DNA from: Gudongella sp964607545
Lineage (GTDB): Bacteria; Bacillota; Clostridia; Tissierellales; Tissierellaceae
DNA length: 8,370 nucleotides
Assembly (NCBI GenBank): GCA_964607545.1
Contig: CAZSLV010000084.1
Location: 1-8,370 of the forward strand
Reading direction: 5' to 3'
The position numbers were made by a program, and so were the translations under genes. A model generated the notes under the pieces. It had not been told where the DNA came from, did no database searches, and was given only the letters and a program-made list of their open reading frames with translations. This document shows positions 1-6,636 of this stretch, in pieces. Within the stretch, counting starts at the first letter, position 1. Each line of letters opens with the position of its first letter.

Positions 1-1
1 C

Positions 2-640
2 TTACCACTTCTTTTATTTGCCCTACCACCCCTAATAGGAACCATATTGCAATTGGTGTTTTATGGTATTTCATTTGTCTTAAATGGGATGGTCTTGTCT
101 ATTTTAATTGTTCAAATCAATATACAAAATAAAAATATTTTTACAGACTACCTAACAGGACTTAATAACCGCAAGAGGTTAGATATGTATATGAAAGAAA
201 AAATGGAAAGTGCAAGTATAGGCAGGACATTTTCTGCAGTAATGGTTGATATAGATGAATTTAAGGTCATTAATGATGAGTTTGGACATGATGCAGGGGA
301 TAAGGCACTTAAAATTTTCGCAAATATTTTAACAACAAGTCTTAGGTCCAATGACTTTATTGCAAGGTTTGGTGGAGATGAATTTTATATTATCATGGAT
401 ATATCTGATGAAGTAGGTCTTCTTGATGTAGTAAATCGAATTAAAACAAGTTTAAAAAGATATAATGAGATAAGCGGAGAAGCTTATAAATTAAATTGCA
501 GCATGGGCTATGCCATTTATGACTGTAAATCTAACATGTCTGTGGGAGACTTTCAAAAGTATATTGATTCTTTAATGTATGAGGATAAGAAAACAAGAAA
601 AAATATAAAAGTCCCTCTCCTAATTTTAAACAAGGAGTAA
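2..640 (+). CDS. Membrane-anchored diguanylate cyclase, 5'-truncated by the window edge
   Basis: This is the C-terminal part of a GGDEF protein that condenses two GTP into the second messenger c-di-GMP. The frame is open to the left edge. A TTG at 47 could be read as a start, but codons 2-46 encode a hydrophobic stretch (LPLLLFALPPLIGT) that continues the same membrane segment, so the gene begins outside the window. The visible part has two hydrophobic helices, then the DYLTGLNNR entry motif, the metal-binding stretch DIDEFKVINDEFGH, and an intact GGDEF signature encoded at 371-385. An RSND inhibitory I-site lies five residues before GGDEF, so product inhibition is likely. The C-terminal LMYEDKK matches the usual domain end. 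The catalytic residues look complete, so I expect an active cyclase. The input signal would be sensed by the missing N-terminal membrane region. No terminator is obvious directly after the stop codon. Confidence 0.93.
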   Translation, partial: LPLLLFALPPLIGTILQLVFYGISFVLNGMVLSILIVQINIQNKNIFTDYLTGLNNRKRLDMYMKEKMESASIGRTFSAVMVDIDEFKVINDEFGHDAGDKALKIFANILTTSLRSNDFIARFGGDEFYIIMDISDEVGLLDVVNRIKTSLKRYNEISGEAYKLNCSMGYAIYDCKSNMSVGDFQKYIDSLMYEDKKTRKNIKVPLLILNKE

Positions 641-678
641 AGCCCCTAAATTAAGCAAATTAACTGGCAAATAAATAA

Positions 679-708
679 TTGCTATAATAAATAAAAATAT
701 GATATAAT
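679..708 (+). promoter_or_regulatory. Likely sigma-A promoter of the ABC importer operon
   Basis: The -35 box TTGCTA (679-684) matches four of six consensus bases. The -10 box TATAAT (703-708) is perfect, and the spacer is 18 nt. Transcription should start near 714-716, about 164 nt before the binding-protein start codon. I found no comparable promoter between the leader terminator (791-811) and the gene, which favours a long regulated leader. Seen by eye only. Confidence 0.6.
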
Positions 709-714
709 CAAGTC

Positions 715-878
715 ACGATGAAAAAACTTTATCTGCTTTTTCCTCGTTCTAAGGTTAAATATCTAAAAAAAGGACCGATCTTTTTTTGGGAAAAGCCTTA
801 GGCTTTTTTTTACGCTAAAGTTGAACTTATCACCTAAATTTGGTAGGTTTGACCAACAAACTATAAGGGGGTTATCAA
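715..878 (+). ncRNA. Structured 5' leader, candidate transcription attenuator or riboswitch
   Basis: The untranslated leader of the importer operon shows several possible helices. Hairpin 1 pairs 715-718 and 720-725 with 744-747 and 737-742, a 10-bp stem with one mismatch. Hairpin 2 pairs 765-772 (A7G) with 780-787 (CT7). The terminator pairs 791-797 with 801-807. A competing helix pairs 748-756 (TCTAAGGTT) with 794-802 (AGCCTTAGG), nine pairs including two G-U, and would destroy the terminator. It starts exactly where hairpin 1 ends and encloses hairpin 2, so an antiterminated fold is geometrically reasonable. The A7G arm could also pair with the terminator tract at 803-810. Downstream, 832-836/844-848, 840-844/852-856 and 847-851/857-861 are mutually exclusive small stems before the ribosome-binding site. 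I recognise no known riboswitch class or T-box. The pairings are seen in the sequence; the regulatory role is inferred. Confidence 0.4.
791..811 (+). terminator. Intrinsic terminator inside the operon leader
   Basis: The stem AAAAGCC (791-797) pairs with GGCTTTT (801-807) around a TTA loop, and the T tract runs to 811. It lies downstream of the best promoter and 67 nt upstream of the binding-protein start, so it can work as an attenuator. It could also simply end read-through from the diguanylate cyclase gene. The shape is convincing; the biological role is not settled by sequence alone. Confidence 0.75.
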
Positions 879-2084
879 ATGTTTAGAAGAGTAATGTTAG
901 TTGTATTAAGCCTTATGATGTTAGTAAGCTTGATAGCATGTACTGCAGCACCAGAGGTAGATTCAGATGTTATGCATATTGGTATTGTAACAGGCACAGT
1001 ATCACAAGGGGAAGATGAGCTTAGGGGCGCTGAAGCTATGATTGAAAAATATGGCGACGCTGATGCGGGCGGTATGATTAAACACGTAACTTATCCTGAC
1101 AACTTTATGCAAGAGCAAGAAACTACTATTGCTCAAATTATAGGTCTATCTGATGATCCTAATATGAAGGCAATCGTTGTAAACCAAGCGGTTCCAGGAA
1201 CTTCTGCAGCTTTTAAAGAAATTCGTGCAAAAAGACCTGATATCCTATTGCTAGCTAACTCTTCACAAGAAGACACTGCTATGATCGAAGCAGCAGCTGA
1301 CTTAGTAATAGACCCAGATAATATTAACCGTGGATACCTTATGGTATTAGCAGCTAAAAAAATGGGAGCTGACACATTTGTTCATATTTCTTTCCCAAGG
1401 CATATGAGTATTGAGTTATTGTCAGTTAGAAGAAACATTATGGAAGAAGCAGCAAAAGACTTAGGACTTAAGTTTGCATTTGAAACAGCTCCAGACCCAA
1501 TGAGTGATGTTGGTATACCAGGAGCACAAAACTTCATACTTGAGCAAATGCCAGCATGGGTAGACAAGTATGGTAAGGACACAGCTTTCTTTGCTACAAA
1601 TGATGCACAAACAGAACCATTATTAAAAAGAGTAGCAGAATTAGGAGCAATATTTGTTGAGCCAGACCTACCTTCTCCAATAATGGGTTATCCAGGAGCT
1701 TTCGGCATTGACTTAAAAGAAGAAGCTGGAGACTGGGAAGCTATCCTTAATAAGGTTGAAGAAGCAGTAGTTGATGCAGGCGGTAGTGGAAGAATGGGAA
1801 CTTGGGCTTACTCATATGGCTATACAGCAACACAAGCCTTAGTAGAGTATGGAAAACAAGTAGCAGAAGGGACAATGGAAAAAGATAATTTAGCAGATGT
1901 TTTAGCGGCATTTGAAATGTATACACCAGGTGCAGCGTGGAATGGATCATTACTATATGATAGGGTATTAAATGAAGAAATTCCTAACCACGTTATGGTC
2001 TACCAAGACACTTATGTATTTGGTTCAGGTTATATAGGAAATAGTGATGAAGTAGTACCAGAAAAATACAAGGATATAAAATAA
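879..2084 (+). CDS. Lipoprotein solute-binding protein, DUF3798-like, of an ABC importer
   Basis: This is a 401-residue extracytoplasmic binding protein that should capture the substrate and deliver it to the permeases encoded downstream. The N-terminus has MFRR, a hydrophobic core, and a lipobox LIAC with the lipidated cysteine at residue 21, so the mature protein is a membrane-tethered lipoprotein. Residues 33-55 (HIGIVTGT, then the first helix) and 237-257 (FFATNDAQTEPLLKRVAELG) resemble the two lobes of a type I periplasmic-binding fold. From memory the whole sequence best matches DUF3798, a Clostridia-rich family without a known ligand; no search was run. The ATG at 879 has the Shine-Dalgarno AAGGGGGT (865-872) at 7-nt spacing. 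It is first in the operon, followed after 81 nt by the ATPase gene. The BMP nucleoside-binding family is the nearest functional analogue by gene order, but the ligand here cannot be read from sequence. Confidence 0.88.
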   Translation: MFRRVMLVVLSLMMLVSLIACTAAPEVDSDVMHIGIVTGTVSQGEDELRGAEAMIEKYGDADAGGMIKHVTYPDNFMQEQETTIAQIIGLSDDPNMKAIVVNQAVPGTSAAFKEIRAKRPDILLLANSSQEDTAMIEAAADLVIDPDNINRGYLMVLAAKKMGADTFVHISFPRHMSIELLSVRRNIMEEAAKDLGLKFAFETAPDPMSDVGIPGAQNFILEQMPAWVDKYGKDTAFFATNDAQTEPLLKRVAELGAIFVEPDLPSPIMGYPGAFGIDLKEEAGDWEAILNKVEEAVVDAGGSGRMGTWAYSYGYTATQALVEYGKQVAEGTMEKDNLADVLAAFEMYTPGAAWNGSLLYDRVLNEEIPNHVMVYQDTYVFGSGYIGNSDEVVPEKYKDIK

Positions 2085-2094
2085 TCTAATAAAG

Positions 2095-2118
2095 TGGAAC
2101 GGTCATATGACCGTTCCA
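2095..2118 (+). promoter_or_regulatory. Perfect 24-bp palindrome between binding-protein and ATPase genes
   Basis: The arm TGGAACGGTCAT is followed directly by its exact reverse complement, giving 12 self-complementary bases per arm with no spacer. In RNA it would form a hairpin of about ten pairs with a small central loop. No long T tract follows, so it is not a standard terminator. Its position 11 nt after the binding-protein stop suggests a 3' stabilising or partial-termination hairpin that raises binding-protein mRNA relative to the transporter genes. A protein operator is the alternative. Confidence 0.65.
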
Positions 2119-2165
2119 TATGCATTATTAAAAAGACGGAAAAATGCTTATTAAGAGGTGAATCC

Positions 2166-3788
2166 ATGGCAACAAATGATACATTACTTCGTTTAGAAGG
2201 AGTAGGAAAGAGCTATAATGAAAATGTTGTTTTAAAAGATATTAATTTTTCCCTAGATAAGGGACAAATCTTAGGCCTTGTAGGGGAAAATGGAGCTGGG
2301 AAATCTACATTAATGAATATATTATTTGGAATGAATGTTATTGTACAAACAGGAGGCTACGAGGGAGATATTTATTTTGATGGTAAAAAGATTGATTTTA
2401 AGAACCCTGTAGATGCCTTAAATGCTGGAATAGGTATGGTACACCAAGAATTTTCACTTATACCAGGTTTTACAGTGGCGGAAAATATTTTATTAAATAT
2501 GGAAGATACTAAGTCAAGTATCATATCAAGGGTATTTGGCAAAAAATTAGAGACTATAGATCAAGAAGCAATTAAGAAAAATGCAAAAGATGCAATTGAC
2601 CTTTTAGGGGTTTCCCTAGATACTGAAACCCTAGTATCAGAAATACCAGTAGGCTATAAGCAATTTATAGAAATTGCTAGAGAAATTAAGAGGGACCAAG
2701 TTAAGCTTATTATTCTAGATGAGCCAACTGCTGTTCTTACTGAAACTGAAGCGGATATTTTACTGCAGTCAATGAAAAGGTTAGCCAACTTAGGTGTATC
2801 CATAATCTTTATATCTCACAGGTTGCGTGAAATAACCATGGCTTGTGATAAGATGGTAGTCCTTCGAGATGGAAATGTAGTTGTAGAAGTTCCAACTGAA
2901 GGTGTAGATATTAGGCAAATTGCAAACTGGATGGTTGGTAGGGATATAGATAATGACAAAATAGAAAAGCACAAGACAGATGATATGGACAAGGATGATA
3001 TTATTTTTGAAACTAAAAACCTTTGGGTCGACATGCCAGGGGAGGCAATAAGAAATGTTTCCTTAAAGGTAAGAAAAGGAGAAATCCTTGGTATTGGAGG
3101 ACTTGCAGGTCAAGGTAAGCTGGGTTTCCCAAATGGAGTTATGGGTCTATTCTTCTCAGGAGGGGAAGCTTTCTTTGAAAACAAACCCCTACCCTTAAAT
3201 AATACCTTAGAAGCATTGAAAAGGGGTATTGCCTTTGTTTCTGAAGATAGAAGGGGAGTAGGACTTTTATTAGATGAGCCTATTGATTGGAACATAGCCT
3301 TTAATGCCATGCAAGTTCAAGATAGGTTTTTAAAGACATTTTTGGGCTTTATTAAATTTAGAGATGATAAATCTATGAGAAATGTTGCCAATGAATATAT
3401 AGACCAATTAGAAATTAAGTGTACCAGCGAGAAGCAATTGGTTAGAAATCTTTCAGGTGGCAACCAGCAAAAGGTATGTTTAGCAAAAGCCTTTGCCATG
3501 GATCCTAAATTGTTATTTGTATCTGAACCAACAAGAGGAATAGATGTAGGTGCTAAACAATTAGTGCTAGACTCCTTAAGAAAATACAACCAAGAAAATG
3601 GGACAACAATAGTTGTTATATCATCTGAACTTGAAGAGTTAAGGTCAATTAGCGATAGGATAGCAATTATTACTGAAGGTGAAATATTTGGAATACTACC
3701 ACCTGAAACAGATATTACAGAATTTGGTTTATTAATGTCAGGTGAATATAAGATTAACGAAGAAGGTGAAAAAGTATGGTTGCGATAA
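2166..3788 (+). CDS. ABC importer ATPase with two fused nucleotide-binding domains (RbsA/MglA/YufO type)
   Basis: This 540-residue cytoplasmic ATPase should energise the importer. NBD1 has Walker A GENGAGKST (40-48), Q-loop Q94, Walker B LIILDEPTA (181-189, with D185 and E186) and H218, but its signature is degenerate (IPVGYKQ, 160-166, where the family usually has LSVGQQQ). NBD2 has a canonical signature NLSGGNQQK (428-436) but a poor Walker A (GLAGQGKL, 312-319) and a Walker B with Ser453 in place of Asp (FVSEPT, 451-456). One composite ATP site is therefore intact and the other degenerate. The start is ATG 2166, with the ribosome-binding site AAGAGGTG at 2153-2160. An in-frame GTG at 2094 would add 24 residues, but it lies at the edge of the palindrome and has no ribosome-binding site. 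The 3' end overlaps the next gene by 13 nt. Length and layout fit the carbohydrate/nucleoside importer ATPase family. Confidence 0.95.
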   Translation: MATNDTLLRLEGVGKSYNENVVLKDINFSLDKGQILGLVGENGAGKSTLMNILFGMNVIVQTGGYEGDIYFDGKKIDFKNPVDALNAGIGMVHQEFSLIPGFTVAENILLNMEDTKSSIISRVFGKKLETIDQEAIKKNAKDAIDLLGVSLDTETLVSEIPVGYKQFIEIAREIKRDQVKLIILDEPTAVLTETEADILLQSMKRLANLGVSIIFISHRLREITMACDKMVVLRDGNVVVEVPTEGVDIRQIANWMVGRDIDNDKIEKHKTDDMDKDDIIFETKNLWVDMPGEAIRNVSLKVRKGEILGIGGLAGQGKLGFPNGVMGLFFSGGEAFFENKPLPLNNTLEALKRGIAFVSEDRRGVGLLLDEPIDWNIAFNAMQVQDRFLKTFLGFIKFRDDKSMRNVANEYIDQLEIKCTSEKQLVRNLSGGNQQKVCLAKAFAMDPKLLFVSEPTRGIDVGAKQLVLDSLRKYNQENGTTIVVISSELEELRSISDRIAIITEGEIFGILPPETDITEFGLLMSGEYKINEEGEKVWLR

Positions 3789-4819
3789 ATAGGTTTATAA
3801 AGGACTTTGGGGTAGCAAGGATTATTATAGCCATATTTTTATTAACTTTATTTATAGTAGCACCCTTATTCGGAGTCAGGGTAGACCAGTCAGTAAATGA
3901 TGTTTTAGTCCGTTTTGGGATGAACTCTGTTATGGTACTTTCTATGGTTCCTATGATACAATCCGGATGTGGACTTAACTTTGGATTACCAGTAGGCTTA
4001 ATAGCAGGTATGCTTGGTGCAGTAATAAGTTTAGAAGTTGGGGCTGTAGGTTTTACAGGTATAGCAATAGCCTTTATAGTGGGGATATTCTTTGCTGCCA
4101 TATTTGGTTTTTTATATGGAGTCCTTTTAAATAGGGTTAAGGGCGATGAAATGATTATTGCAACCTATGTTGGATTTTCTTTTGTTTTTTTAATGAATAT
4201 TATGTGGTTGGTCTTACCCTTTAAAAGTCCAGCATCAGTTCAAGGATTTAAGGGAGAGGGCTTAAGGACTACAATAAGCTTAGACAACTTTTGGATTCAT
4301 CAATTAAATGATTTCTTAAAGATAGAAATTAATGAATATTGGACTATACCAACGGGAATGATTTTATTTTTTATAGTTATGGCTACCATGGTTTGGTTAT
4401 TTTTTAAGACAAAAATGGGTACTGCTATAACTGCAGTAGGATCTAACCCTGACTATGCAAGGGCGGCAGGAATTTCCATCAACAAAATGAGAATTGTATC
4501 AGTAATGCTTTCCACAATGTTAGCAGCTATTGGGATGATTGTATACGAACAATCATATGGTTTTATAGGTATGTATAATTCACCCCTAGCCTTTGCTTTT
4601 CCTTCTGTTGCAGCAGTACTACTTGGAGGGGCTTCGGTAAATAAGGCCACTATCTTAAATGTAGTTATAGGAACATTTTTATTCCAAGGTATCTTAACTA
4701 TGACACCAAGTGTAATAAACAGTGCAATCAACATAGATGTATCAGAAATTATTAGAATTATAGTTTCAAATGGTATGATAGTATACGCTCTAACAAGAGG
4801 AAAGAAAGGGGGAGAATAA
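3776..4819 (+). CDS. ABC importer permease 1 (BPD_transp_2 / RbsC-LivH type)
   Basis: This 347-residue integral membrane protein should form half of the translocation channel. It has about eight to ten hydrophobic segments, beginning at residues 14-32. The conserved GLNFGLPVGLIAGMLGA region spans 66-82, and a cytoplasmic coupling-type loop at 208-232 (FFKTKMGTAITAVGSNP, then DYARAAGI) should contact the ATPase. The late VLLGGASVNKATILNVVIGT (281-300) is typical of the sugar/nucleoside and branched-chain amino-acid permease family. The start ATG lies inside the ATPase gene, with AGAAGGTG (3761-3768) upstream, and its stop overlaps the next start (TAATG), so translation is probably coupled on both sides. 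It is related to but clearly different from the second permease. Substrate unknown. Confidence 0.93.
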   Translation: MVAINRFIKDFGVARIIIAIFLLTLFIVAPLFGVRVDQSVNDVLVRFGMNSVMVLSMVPMIQSGCGLNFGLPVGLIAGMLGAVISLEVGAVGFTGIAIAFIVGIFFAAIFGFLYGVLLNRVKGDEMIIATYVGFSFVFLMNIMWLVLPFKSPASVQGFKGEGLRTTISLDNFWIHQLNDFLKIEINEYWTIPTGMILFFIVMATMVWLFFKTKMGTAITAVGSNPDYARAAGISINKMRIVSVMLSTMLAAIGMIVYEQSYGFIGMYNSPLAFAFPSVAAVLLGGASVNKATILNVVIGTFLFQGILTMTPSVINSAINIDVSEIIRIIVSNGMIVYALTRGKKGGE

Positions 4820-5922
4820 TGAAAGATAGAAATAGATACCGCAAACTGCTTACAAGTAGCGTTGTGCCTATAATGTTTATAGTAATTAGCCTTATTGCTA
4901 TTCCACTTTCTAGGTTTACTGGAGTTTACTTGATAGATCAAATTATAACTAGGCTAGTTAGGAACTCATTTCTTGTTTTAGCATTATTACTTCCAATAAT
5001 GGCAGGTATGGGGATTAACTTTGGTATGGTCCTTGGAGCCATGGCAGGCCAAATTGGCTTGATATTTATAACAGATTGGGGTGTAGGAGGAGCACCAGGA
5101 CTCTTATTAGCAGCCTTACTTGCTACCCCTATAGCAGTTTTATTGGGTTACTTTGCAGGAGGAGTTTTAAATAGGGCAAAGGGTCGAGAAATGATAACAT
5201 CCATGATGCTAAGTTTCTTTGTAGCTGGTATATACCAATTCTTCCTCTTATATATGTGCGGAAATATTATACCCTTTAAAAATCCAAGGATGCTCCTTTC
5301 AAGAGGGTATGGGGTAAGAAATGCAATTGACCTACCTGTAGCCAAGGGTTTTGATAACCTAATAATGCTTAACTTTGGTGGGATAGGAATTCCTCTAGGA
5401 ACATTTTTAATAATAGGCCTATTGTGTATCTTTACTATATGGTTTAAAAAGACCAAGCTAGGACAAGACATGAGGGCGGTAGGACAAGATATGCATGTTT
5501 CAAATTCAGCTGGTATAGCAGTAGATAAAACTAGAATTCAATCAATAATAATATCAACAGTTCTAGCAAGTTATGGCCAGATAATTTACCTACAGAACAT
5601 TGGTACCTTGAATACCTACAATGGTGCAGACCAAGCAGCCTTATTTGCAGCAGCCTCCCTCCTAGTAGGTGGTGCTACAGTTGCAAGGGCAACTATACCA
5701 AATGCCCTTATTGGTACTGTCTTGTTTCATTTAATGTTTCTAGTTATGCCTGTAGCAGGTAAGTATTTAACAGGGCAAGCTATGATTGGCGAATACTTCC
5801 GTATGTTCTTCTCCTATGGAGTAGTAACCTTAGCTTTAATACTCCATTCATGGAAAAAACAAAAAGACAAGGAAATGGACCGAGCTAGCTTGCGGCTAGA
5901 CTTGCGTAAGGATATAAATTAA
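4819..5922 (+). CDS. ABC importer permease 2 (BPD_transp_2 / RbsC-LivH type)
   Basis: This 367-residue membrane protein is probably the partner of the preceding permease in a heterodimeric channel. The shared landmarks are GMGINFGMVLGAMAGQIG (63-80), GGVLNRAKGREMI (114-126), the coupling loop FKKTKLGQDMRAVGQDM (209-225) ending in SNSAGI, and LLVGGATVARATIPNALIGT (281-300). The C-terminus ends in a charged cytoplasmic tail from about residue 345. The start ATG at 4819 overlaps the previous stop by one base and has the G-rich ribosome-binding site AAAGGGGGAG (4805-4814). It is the last gene of the operon; a strong hairpin follows 15 nt after the stop. Two non-identical permeases are usual in BMP-type nucleoside importers, whereas ribose-type systems have one, but the substrate is not proved. 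Confidence 0.93.
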   Translation: MKDRNRYRKLLTSSVVPIMFIVISLIAIPLSRFTGVYLIDQIITRLVRNSFLVLALLLPIMAGMGINFGMVLGAMAGQIGLIFITDWGVGGAPGLLLAALLATPIAVLLGYFAGGVLNRAKGREMITSMMLSFFVAGIYQFFLLYMCGNIIPFKNPRMLLSRGYGVRNAIDLPVAKGFDNLIMLNFGGIGIPLGTFLIIGLLCIFTIWFKKTKLGQDMRAVGQDMHVSNSAGIAVDKTRIQSIIISTVLASYGQIIYLQNIGTLNTYNGADQAALFAAASLLVGGATVARATIPNALIGTVLFHLMFLVMPVAGKYLTGQAMIGEYFRMFFSYGVVTLALILHSWKKQKDKEMDRASLRLDLRKDIN

Positions 5923-5937
5923 TTTAAGATAAAAGTA

Positions 5938-5990
5938 AAATAAAACTGATGAACATAAGAGTTATACTTATAAGTTCATCAGTTTTATTT
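5938..5990 (+). terminator. Terminator of the ABC importer operon
   Basis: A perfect 17-bp stem pairs 5938-5954 with 5974-5990 (core AAAACTGATGAAC with GTTCATCAGTTTT). The 19-nt loop can itself pair 5955-5959 with 5967-5971. The 3' arm ends in TTTTATTT, and the 5' flank is A-rich, so it may also work in the opposite direction. It lies 15 nt after the last importer stop codon. Confidence 0.85.
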
Positions 5991-5999
5991 AAAAACCTA

Positions 6000-6005
6000 T
6001 ATAAT
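6000..6005 (+). promoter_or_regulatory. Possible -10 box for the acetyltransferase gene
   Basis: A perfect TATAAT lies 88 nt upstream of the acetyltransferase start, just after the operon terminator. No good -35 box sits at the usual distance, since that stretch falls in the terminator stem. The gene needs its own promoter if the terminator is efficient, and this is the best candidate seen. Confidence 0.3.
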
Positions 6006-6093
6006 TTAAGAATAAGGGGTAAAAGTAAAAGGACTACTGCTTACAAGTAAGGTAATAAAAAAAACTTATTTTTTAAATTTAAGGAGTGATTAA

Positions 6094-6591
6094 ATGCTAG
6101 AAACAAAAAGACTAGAAATTATTGAAGCTACAGATGATTATATCGATAAGATTATAGAAATGGAAACCCATCCAGAAAATAGGGACTTTATATGGATTGG
6201 AACCTATGAAGAACACCAATCAGAAATAAAAGATGAAAATCACATATTGTGGATATTTAAGGCCAAAGAAGATGGTAAGACAATAGGCTATGCCCTAGCA
6301 AGACTAGATTGGGAATCAGAAATATTTGTACTTAGAAGAATAGTAGTCACCAACAAGGGCCATGGTTATGGGGAAGAAGCAATTCGGAGAATAGTAAAAT
6401 ATGCCTTTGAAGAATTTAAAGCCAACAGGTTTTGGTTAGATACCTACCCAGATAATAAGGTGGGGATAAATTTATATGAAAAAATAGGCCTTAAAAAAGA
6501 AGGGGTTCTAAGACATAACTATAAATCCCAAAGAGGTTATGAAGACCAAATTATTTACTCCATGCTTAAAAGTGAATACTTCGATAATTAA
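6094..6591 (+). CDS. GNAT family N-acetyltransferase
   Basis: This 165-residue cytoplasmic protein should transfer an acetyl group from acetyl-CoA to an amine. It starts with LETKRLEIIEATDD, a common opening in this family. The acetyl-CoA pyrophosphate-binding motif is at 84-103 (VVTNKGHGYGEEAIRRIV, with the GHGYG turn at 89-93), and N121 and Y128 lie in the later motif (YPDNKVGINLYEKIGLKKEG). The C-terminus has the RGYEDQIIYSML strand typical of the RimJ/RimL-like branch. The length is normal for the family. ATG 6094 has the strong ribosome-binding site AAGGAGTG (6081-6088). It is transcribed alone after the importer terminator and converges on the dehydrogenase gene. The substrate (protein N-terminus, small amine or drug) cannot be deduced. 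Confidence 0.9.
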   Translation: MLETKRLEIIEATDDYIDKIIEMETHPENRDFIWIGTYEEHQSEIKDENHILWIFKAKEDGKTIGYALARLDWESEIFVLRRIVVTNKGHGYGEEAIRRIVKYAFEEFKANRFWLDTYPDNKVGINLYEKIGLKKEGVLRHNYKSQRGYEDQIIYSMLKSEYFDN

Positions 6592-6603
6592 ATATAGACA
6601 AGG

Positions 6604-6636
6604 ATAAAGAGCTAGTTTAAACTAGCCCTTTATTTT
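6604..6636. terminator. Terminator shared by the convergent acetyltransferase and dehydrogenase genes
   Basis: The 16-bp perfect palindrome GCTAGTTTAAACTAGC (6611-6626) is extended by pairing of 6604-6609 with 6628-6633 around one mismatch. A short T tract (6633-6636) follows on the plus strand and overlaps the dehydrogenase stop codon. On the minus strand the hairpin is the same but the T tract is weaker. It should end the acetyltransferase transcript and probably also the opposing one. Confidence 0.75.

Noticed and set aside
654..683. AGCAAATTA and TAATTGCT as a terminator of the diguanylate cyclase gene
   Set aside because: The stem needs a bulge, is almost all A-T, and has no T tract after it; its 3' arm overlaps the -35 box.
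715..811. c-di-GMP riboswitch in the leader, suggested by the neighbouring diguanylate cyclase
   Set aside because: I do not see the conserved core of the GEMM class I aptamer, and the region before the terminator is only about 76 nt. By eye it also lacks T-box, purine and preQ1 hallmarks.
2094..2165. GTG start 24 codons upstream of the ATPase
   Set aside because: The added codons lie in and just after the palindrome, no ribosome-binding site precedes the GTG, and ATG 2166 has a good one followed directly by the family's normal N-terminus.
3754..4101. Minus-strand open frame of 115 codons within permease 1
   Set aside because: It is the antisense shadow of a well-supported gene, with low-complexity composition and no recognisable domain. 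The same holds for 4453-4941 and 5148-5471 on the minus strand and for 6972-7454 on the plus strand opposite the dehydrogenase.
6040..6051. CTTAC-AA-GTAAG inverted repeat before the acetyltransferase gene
   Set aside because: Arms of five bases with a two-base centre are too short to support a role, and a two-base loop cannot form a stable hairpin.
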